NCBI GenBank assembly: GCA_030704615.1
Contig: CM060731.1
Coordinates: 30,814,001-30,878,000 of the forward strand
Length of the DNA: 64,000 bases
Direction: 5' to 3'
From: Takakia lepidozioides
Lineage: Eukaryota > Streptophyta > Takakiopsida > Takakiales > Takakiaceae
This document shows positions 57,665 through 64,000 of the stretch, in pieces. The notes under the pieces are model-generated. The model was given only the letters and a program-made list of their open reading frames with translations. It ran no database searches and had not been told where the DNA came from. The position numbers and the translations under genes are program-made. Numbering within the stretch: position 1 is the stretch's first letter; each line of letters starts with the position of its first letter.

Positions 57665-57675
57665 TATGTAGTGTG

Positions 57676-57686
57676 TCTCCCCTTTC
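57676..57686 (-). other. Polypurine tract
   Basis: On the minus strand GAAAGGGGAGA, a few bases before the 3' LTR, in the position of the plus-strand primer. The ORF stop codon overlaps it. Confidence 0.75.
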
Positions 57687-60600
57687 AAGTGTCAGGGTCC
57701 TCACTGACCACCTTTACCGGCTGAACACCTACTGGTGGTATGAAAGGTTTCAAGTCGTGCCTTCTTCTCACCCATTCCCTGCCTGCTTTATCTTTCAGCC
57801 TACACCATCGGCCAGCTTCCCTTCCAGGATCATAAGGTACTCCCAACAGGTACATTGTGTTGATTCCCTTTCTTTTTCTGCTCCAGCTATCTTGGAGAGG
57901 TCCGTCTGTGATATTGTTTCTGATTGGCTTGCCTTGGCCTCCAGCAAAGGAAAGCCCCTCTCTGCTCATAATCTTCAAGGCCACTTCTGTCTGGCTGGTG
58001 CAAGCAGTGTTGTTCTCAAGCTGACACCACCATCTGGTTTCCATGTAGCTTATCATGCCAATTTCATGGCCTTCCTCCTTGGCCATAATTTTCGTGCTCC
58101 ATCCCTGAGCTTGCATCGTCGTCCAGCCCTTCCTGTTCAAGTGACAGCGTCCCGACGGTCCATCTTTTCCGCCGGCCAGAGCAATTCCAATTTGTGACAA
58201 TACCTTCTTCCTCTTCTTGTTCATCATGCCAGGCAGGTCCTGATCTCCTTCCCCTACAAACCAGCGTTTCCCAATTTTGTTGTTGCTCCCTGGCTCCTTG
58301 TTTTGAATCTCAGCTATCACTTGTGCTCCCATCGACATTCGCACCTTTCGTGCTGCCTCATTTCCTTCCTGCTCCATTTGTTGAAACAGTTGTGGGGTCT
58401 GTCCTTCAGAGCCATGCTGTGCATAACCTGCAATCATTTCTCTCCATGACCCCACTTTTTTGTGAGACATATTGTCCCACATGTGTTGTGCACCCTTCAT
58501 GCTTCCACGTTTGGCATACCTGTCAACAATGGCAGTATCCATAATGATATCTGGTGCAATACCAGATTTGATACTGTCATCATGGACCTCTTCGCCTTTT
58601 ACCAGGTCTGTCAGGTTCGCACATGCATTCAACACACACAGGAACGTCACCTGTTTGGGCTTCTCTCCTTCATACAACACCACCGAGTCACCCTTTTCAC
58701 GACCTTCTCCACTTCTTTCCTCAATTAAACTGTCACTTGGTGGAGCGGCTGTTCCAGAGCTGCTCTGCTCTTGCTTTTTCAGCTCCATAGGCTGCAGATT
58801 ACTCTCTACAGAGACGTGACTTGTATTGAGCTGCCTCCCACACAAGACATGCAGCTCCTTCACTTCAATGCTTGAGTTTGCACTGAGCATTCTCAGATCT
58901 CCTTGTGTACCCGGATCCCATACACTTTGCTGGGCACAGTTCATTGGCTGACCTCTGAACGTTATCAGGTCAACCAGGGTTTTCTCAGCAGAAAGGCCAA
59001 CCTTCTCTTTCTGATCCCTATGCATCCTCTCCATCCCAAGATGCATCTCTCTAAGAGAGTCAAACTTTGCTGCTAGTTTCCCCATTTTCCACAACAAGAG
59101 TGTTGAACCGTGAGAAGATTTCAAATCTTTCTTGTGAACGGTACTCAAATCTCCCATCCTTTGTTTTGTGGGTGGGAATTCAAGTATCCTTGTATCAACA
59201 TCTACAGTTTCAAGGGCTGGAGAGACACTCTGGCTTTTGGCACGACCTGGTGATTTCAGCGGACTCACATCTGATCCCAAGTTGTCATGCAAGCTGATGT
59301 CTCTTGTGCACTCAACCAACATCCACTTGGACATACCATCTTCCTTGTCATCCTTCTCATGTGCTATATTGGTCGTATGTCCTCCTTTACTTGAGTGTTC
59401 CGAACTCCTTTTGTATTCAGGTTCATTGTCCTCCTTTGTCTTGCATTGCGCACATCTCACTCCTCCCATTCCCAATTGGTGTCCACATGTGTGTCTTTCT
59501 TTACACTCCATATGACCCTTCTTGGATGAACAAAAGGCAGTGACCTGCCCATCTACATAGCATTGGTCGTCCAACTGAAACTTCCTACTTCTGAACTCTT
59601 CTTCACTCAATAAATTTTGACCACACAACCCTTGCACGTTGTCGTTGATGACATCAAGATTTTTGTATATTGGTGTGGTGGCGGTATCATGATCAAGACA
59701 ATCATCCCTTGCTTCTAACTCTTGCTTGGTTCCACATTTTTTCCGCATGTCTTGCTCTATCTCCAACTGTGCATCCTTTATGTCTGATTCCAGAGGTGCA
59801 TCTTGATCCAGACCCTTTCTCGTTTGAGCGAGCAATGTACACTCTTCCTCTACCCATCCCATCAGATCTGCCCCCGACTTCTTGTCATCTTTCTCTCCCA
59901 TGCCACTCACTCCACAGGTTGTACCACTATTGCTTGGGGAGTTGGTGGTGCTATGCCCAGACTCCTCAAGTATGTCTTGCCCTACATGTGCCCTTGTATA
60001 AGACCTTGGGAACTGCACATGAACTTGCAACCTAGGTGTACACTCTTCATTGACACCTGATTGATCCTCTGTTGAACAAAAGATGTCTTCCATGATCTCT
60101 TCCTCTACATCACAAAACACATTCACAACGTTTGTGCCAAGAGGACTTACACATTCGAACTCCATCCTTCTGCTGCTCTTTGACTCCCATTGTTCCAACA
60201 TTTCACAGCCTGAATCTTGCATTCCACATGTTCCCATTTGCAGCCCCAGCCGGTGATTCTTTTCACTTCGGATCTGATTCTGTCTTGATGGACATGCAGT
60301 GCAATACTCTACTTGCTGCCTTGTTTTGTTCAAGTTGAGAACTCGAGGAAGCATTGCAGGGACTTCGCTGGTGTGGTTCTTCTCCCTAAAGCACCTCCGT
60401 GACATTGTTTTGTGATCTGGTATAGGTTTATGATCAATAGAACTCACAGGTGTGAACCTGTTGTGCTTATCCTTCTCAATCAGAGACAATTTCTCTTCCA
60501 TCCCTGTAACAGACTCTTCCACATTGGTATCTATCTCATCAAACTTCCTTGCTAACATCACTTCATTCTTACTTGATTGATCTTCTCCTCCAAATTTCAA

Positions 60601-60801
60601 GATTATGGCTACTTGAAAATCATGCCAGTTCATGGGCCTTGGTTTTTGTATACGATGCCAAGTATCCGCCCGTCCCTTGAGATTCAGCCATGCCGATACA
60701 AATAACTTGTGCTTATCATAGCTCCGGATTTCACCATCCCTTTTCAGATTCTGGATCCAGCTGTAAACATCCTTCCCGTAAAATGGAATGTTAGTCACCA
60801 T
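57685..60801 (-). CDS. Chimeric ORF: gag-like domain, long linker, PPR segment
   Basis: An uninterrupted 1,038-codon frame from the ATG at 60801 (MVTNIPFYGKDVYSWIQNLK) to a TGA at 57685, filling almost the whole interior. Residues 1-125 resemble retrotransposon gag: SAWLNLKGRADTWH, then NWHDFQVAIILKFGGED and MLARKFDEI. Residues 125-710 are acidic, Cys- and Ser-rich low-similarity sequence with no domain I recognise. Residues about 713-799 are PPR repeats: QVTFLCVLNACANL, GEEVHDDSIKSGIAPDI, AIVDRYAKRGSMKGA, MIAGYAQHGS. The last 240 residues are basic and unrecognised. No zinc knuckle or enzyme domain is seen. The open frame suggests a product is made or was until recently. The PPR part is probably captured from a host gene. 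Confidence 0.75.
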   Translation of the reverse strand: MVTNIPFYGKDVYSWIQNLKRDGEIRSYDKHKLFVSAWLNLKGRADTWHRIQKPRPMNWHDFQVAIILKFGGEDQSSKNEVMLARKFDEIDTNVEESVTGMEEKLSLIEKDKHNRFTPVSSIDHKPIPDHKTMSRRCFREKNHTSEVPAMLPRVLNLNKTRQQVEYCTACPSRQNQIRSEKNHRLGLQMGTCGMQDSGCEMLEQWESKSSRRMEFECVSPLGTNVVNVFCDVEEEIMEDIFCSTEDQSGVNEECTPRLQVHVQFPRSYTRAHVGQDILEESGHSTTNSPSNSGTTCGVSGMGEKDDKKSGADLMGWVEEECTLLAQTRKGLDQDAPLESDIKDAQLEIEQDMRKKCGTKQELEARDDCLDHDTATTPIYKNLDVINDNVQGLCGQNLLSEEEFRSRKFQLDDQCYVDGQVTAFCSSKKGHMECKERHTCGHQLGMGGVRCAQCKTKEDNEPEYKRSSEHSSKGGHTTNIAHEKDDKEDGMSKWMLVECTRDISLHDNLGSDVSPLKSPGRAKSQSVSPALETVDVDTRILEFPPTKQRMGDLSTVHKKDLKSSHGSTLLLWKMGKLAAKFDSLREMHLGMERMHRDQKEKVGLSAEKTLVDLITFRGQPMNCAQQSVWDPGTQGDLRMLSANSSIEVKELHVLCGRQLNTSHVSVESNLQPMELKKQEQSSSGTAAPPSDSLIEERSGEGREKGDSVVLYEGEKPKQVTFLCVLNACANLTDLVKGEEVHDDSIKSGIAPDIIMDTAIVDRYAKRGSMKGAQHMWDNMSHKKVGSWREMIAGYAQHGSEGQTPQLFQQMEQEGNEAARKVRMSMGAQVIAEIQNKEPGSNNKIGKRWFVGEGDQDLPGMMNKKRKKVLSQIGIALAGGKDGPSGRCHLNRKGWTTMQAQGWSTKIMAKEEGHEIGMISYMETRWWCQLENNTACTSQTEVALKIMSREGLSFAGGQGKPIRNNITDGPLQDSWSRKRKGINTMYLLGVPYDPGREAGRWCRLKDKAGREWVRRRHDLKPFIPPVGVQPVKVVSEDPDT

Positions 60802-60866
60802 TGCTCGCAATCACTCCCCTATCTTGCTACACTAAATCCTACATTTCCCGGATCAAAGACCGGCCT

Positions 60867-60878
60867 GCTCTGATACCA
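60867..60878 (-). other. Primer-binding site (initiator tRNA-Met)
   Basis: The minus strand reads TGGTATCAGAGC directly adjoining the LTR, the usual plant initiator tRNA-Met site. It fixes the orientation of the element as minus. Confidence 0.92.
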
Positions 60879-63029
60879 AAAGAAGGGGGCATATATCCCC
60901 TTCTGTCTAATCCTAATCTAGTTCTTAGTGCAAGGTCTTGTTGTTATCCTGGTTCTCCCACACAGGTTGGCTACATCCATGTTGTTTATGATCAGAGTTC
61001 ATGAAGCCCTCATCCACGCCGCAGCGGAAGAGAAGACATGGATGGGACAAGTGAAGGTGTTTCCTGCATAGTGCAACAGGCCTGACTAGGGTTCTGTCTT
61101 GCACCAGCTTAGTTTTCATGCTGATATAGTCACTCAAACAGCTTACCAGTGGGTTAATGACAGCCTATGAGTTCACCATTTGCATGTAGCATCTACATTG
61201 AACCCCCTTTGTTGTCATGCAATCACCGAAAGTGCAAGGCAACATGTATCTACCATACAGTGCAGGTCTGATATTTCTATCCAACTCATGGTCTTTCCTT
61301 TATCTCTCAACTGACCCTCCTCTCATCATTCTTTTGCTGAGCGCTTCCCAATGTTTTATCTCCCTTTTCTGATGCAAGTGCCCATATTGGACCAAACAGC
61401 CCTTCTATCACCATTCCCAATTGACATGCATCATCTCTTATCCTCTCTACACCATTCTGGTTTGAAGCCCAGACCACCACTCCACTTCATTTTCAAAAAC
61501 CCTTTTTCCTCTATCACATGTCTCTATCCTTTTCCCTTCTATCAAGAGCAAGTCCTAAATCTGCCCAAAACGATTTCTAAGTCACACCCAAAAAGGAAGC
61601 ATCCTATGTTTGAGAGCTGACTTCCCAACTTCTTGCAGCACTCCACACAACTTCCACCCTACCTCACTTTCTCTCTACCACCAGGACTGGTATGAATTCC
61701 AGAAGTCTCCATTCCATTTGCCAAAATCTTTTTCTATCTCCCTCATCTCTATTGAGAGTCTCTCTAGCAAAATTCCATAGCAACTATCCCTAAGTCAGAG
61801 AGGGGCCTTGCATCTATGAACTTAGCTCTCTTATACTCCAGCTGAAGCGGTGGGATCGCCTGCCTGAAATGGCACCTCACCATCTCTGTCAGCAGCTCCC
61901 CTAACTCCTCTTGTCGTTTGAATGCCACGTTGTAAAAACAAAGATCTATGCATGTCAGATCCTGTCATTGCTCTGCCACTCCACCTTCAGATATTTCGTC
62001 GATTCAAGCGTTCCGTGAGTCTTGACAGCTCTGTTTCAACCTATGGCAGTAACCTTGTTGCTTGCCAACTAACTACCCTATCCTACCATCTCTGCTAATC
62101 TACCCTAAGATCTGATGTGATAACAAGAAGACAGTCATTATCTGAAAGCTTCATGCTCTACATATTTCACTCTTTGCTTCTTTATTTACAGATAACCTGT
62201 ATCATTGTCCACAAGCCGATGCCCTCATTCTGGCGATTGCACCATTTCACAAGTGGTCAAGGCAGTAATCCCATCTCTGCCCTTGATCTGGCAGCAATTG
62301 CTTCTCCACAAGTGCAGCTTTCTATAATTGCACATGAATGCAATGGCGGCGGTATCAGTTTGCACACCCTACCTCTGGCAGATGCCCGTCATGATGGAGC
62401 TGCTCCATCATCTTAACTAGCCTTTGATCAAGTCGGCAACCCCACCTTCCTATTCCCTGGCAGCAGGCTGTTTCCCTTGCAAGTTCATCCTCCTTGTCAT
62501 CGTGGTTATGAGAGTAACGACGGCACTGCCGCCCCTCCACCGAGCTGCTTTCCCCGCAACTCCTACACCTTCAGCGGTCAAATCACATGAAGCACCGCCT
62601 CTATGCCTTCATTACTTCTGTCAGTAGTACATGATATTACTTCCCTTGCCCTTGATGAATCGTCCTGCAGCACTTCCTCTCTTCAAAGCCATGAAACGAT
62701 TACTGCACCGCCTCCCTTCTCCTGGCTTGAGCAAAATTACCTAGCTGTTCCCTGCACGATTACCCTCCAGCAAGCCCTAAGCTTCCTCGACCCGCATTTC
62801 TAAGGTAATCACCAGCGATGAAAGCCATTCATCCTATGGATGAAAAGGCATATTTCATGACTTAGCCACATTTTGTCCTGGTAGAGCAATAGCATAGTGT
62901 GCCCATGGAATTACCTGTAGGCATGGATAGTTCCCTCCCGTTATTAGTACCAGGGCACTCCCTTTGTAGTAATGCCGGATCCTGATGCCAAGCAAAATTT
63001 CACTGTCACTCCCCTGCATTCACACTACA
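60878..63029 (-). repeat. 5' LTR of the non-autonomous element
   Basis: 2,152 bp, same length as the matching part of the other LTR (55513-57664). In element orientation it starts TGTAGTGTGAATG but lacks the terminal CACACTACA that the other LTR has, running straight into the primer-binding site. Confidence 0.95.
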
Positions 63030-63374
63030 CTGGGTTAGGGTGTTTGCTTTTCTTTATGGTGCTGGGTTTTGGATTGGCGGTTTTGGTTGGAGGTCTTGGG
63101 GTTAAAAGGATAAACGGTGTAATTAGGATTCACGTACCCAAAATGTGGTTCAATCTGATAATCGCAAAGCGCTGGGTCTCAACAATTTTTTCCATAGTGT
63201 GAGCATCCTGAAGATAGAACAAGAGGAAGGATTTATTGTCTTGGGCTCTAGCACCATAGGGATGCTCCGCCTTTGGTTACCAATTTTGAAAGCCCCGAGG
63301 CTGAGGCATAGGGTTTTTTTGCCAACGGTTTTTGAGAAATGAAAGTGTTGGTGGTGTCTGTTAATTAGGATGGG
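63030..63374 (+). mobile_element. CACTA copy B, continuation after the LTR element
   Basis: CTGGGTTAGGGTGTTTGC and TTTTCTTTATGG match copy A at 22116-22145, showing that copy B resumes here. Beyond that the two copies diverge. No gene lies before the ATG at 63375. Confidence 0.7.
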
Positions 63375-64000
63375 ATGGTGAGGAAACATCGACCCGTCTC
63401 CCTCGAGGATGGGGAGGTAGTACCACATATCGATTGTGGCCCTAGAGCGATCATTTTTCGTGGCGAGGAGGCACCCATTGCACCTGATCCAATACAGGCT
63501 GCCGGGCACAATCGTAGAAGGGACCGGGGCCAATTTTCAGGTGATGCGGAGGATGTTGACACTTCGGGATTGAGTCGGGCGCGCCGCGGATTGCCCCCTC
63601 GCGGGCCACCCCGTCCAACCACGTCCACCTTTGACCCCCCCGACAGGATTGAGTGTTGGTACACTAAGTGTTGGGAACGGATACCGCCGGGCGGCACCAG
63701 ACCACCGAGGCGGCGACCGCATGTTGTCGAAAAACATTACAAGAAGAACAAGATTGCGGATGCGGCAAAGGTGAGTGTTTTTTCCACCCCTCTCATTAAC
63801 ATTCATTCAAGGTACATTTAGGTTTATCTAATAATATAGTATGATTGGTAAGCATACATAAATCAAAATTACGACATAAGTATTGATGCGTCGTTCACTA
63901 CACACATTGCAGCCACGACTTGATGCCCAAGCTCGCAATCACATTGCATATGAGGCATTTCGCGCCGGTCTACTTGCAGAATTTGTGCCAGAGCATGTGC
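63375..64000 (+). CDS. 5' part of an unidentified spliced gene, probably CACTA-encoded
   Basis: Exon 1 runs from the ATG at 63375 to 63770 (132 codons, ends DAAK at GTGAGT). Exon 2 starts at 63913 after TTGCAG, in the same phase, and is open to the window end (PRLDAQARNHIAYEAFRAGL). The protein is hydrophilic, Arg/Pro-rich in the middle (RRGLPPRGPPRPTT), with ECWYTKCWERIPPGG and a basic helix (EKHYKKNKIADAAK). I recognise no domain. Because it sits inside CACTA copy B it may be that element's own ORF; a host gene cannot be excluded. The 3' part lies outside the window. Confidence 0.5.

Larger units (their letters stand above)
55504..63029 (-). mobile_element. Non-autonomous LTR retroelement with a gag-PPR ORF
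   Basis: 7,526 bp, oriented on the minus strand: LTRs 60878-63029 (5') and 55504-57664 (3'), primer-binding site 60867-60878, one long ORF, polypurine tract 57676-57686. The ends form an inverted repeat TGTAGTGTGAA..TTCACACTACA. CTGG flanks both sides (55500-55503 and 63030-63033), or ACTGG if the terminal A is shared. The LTRs have no internal indels and differ at about six positions by eye, so insertion is very recent. There is no protease, reverse transcriptase or integrase, so movement must have relied on another element. Confidence 0.93.

Overview
The window looks like nuclear DNA of a land plant with a large, transposon-rich genome, probably seed-free (fern or lycophyte). That is inferred from spliced plant genes with GT..AG introns, a plant U-box/ARM E3 ligase, a plant-type membrin, plant CACTA (Tnp2) and chromovirus elements, and PLS-type pentatricopeptide (PPR) fragments of the kind expanded in seed-free plants. 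The species cannot be fixed from sequence alone. A 500-base run of N (31591-32090) marks a scaffold gap.

Layout. 1-1080 holds the N-terminal part of a decayed transposase on the minus strand. 3240-8534 is an intact five-exon U-box/armadillo gene on the plus strand. 11789-12499 is an intact membrin (Golgi Qb-SNARE) gene on the minus strand. From about 13.3 kb onward nearly everything is mobile DNA. There is a broken LINE (13.3-17.1 kb), then an LTR-element remnant with tandem repeats and a gag with a zinc knuckle (about 17.1-21.5 kb). That gag is cut by the end of a CACTA element (21466 onward) carrying a decayed Tnp2 transposase. Fragments of a second transposase family lie on both strands at 25.8-29.4 kb, then the gap. 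After the gap come another CACTA-type end (to 32872) and an unrecognised multi-exon zinc-finger locus on the minus strand (about 34.2-36.9 kb). A 4.2-kb CACTA-type element (37242-41450) follows, filled with PPR and Ty3/gypsy integrase-PHD fragments, then a further CACTA copy with its own spliced ORF (about 41.6-44.8 kb).

The right third contains two very recent insertions. A 6,967-bp Ty3/gypsy chromovirus (47464-54430) has near-identical LTRs and a perfect GTGAG target duplication, and it split an open reading frame. A 7,526-bp non-autonomous LTR retroelement (55504-63029, minus orientation) sits inside a third CACTA copy. Its only ORF (1,038 codons) joins a gag-like domain to a PPR segment. 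The uninserted version of that site is visible in the paralogous CACTA copy near 22106-22145. The last 630 bases hold the start of an unidentified spliced plus-strand gene that runs off the window.

Only the U-box and membrin genes are confidently functional host genes. The main interest is mobile-element biology: capture of PPR sequence by two unrelated element types, a PHD finger at an integrase C-terminus, nested insertions with readable empty sites, and a young-looking gypsy copy with several coding lesions.
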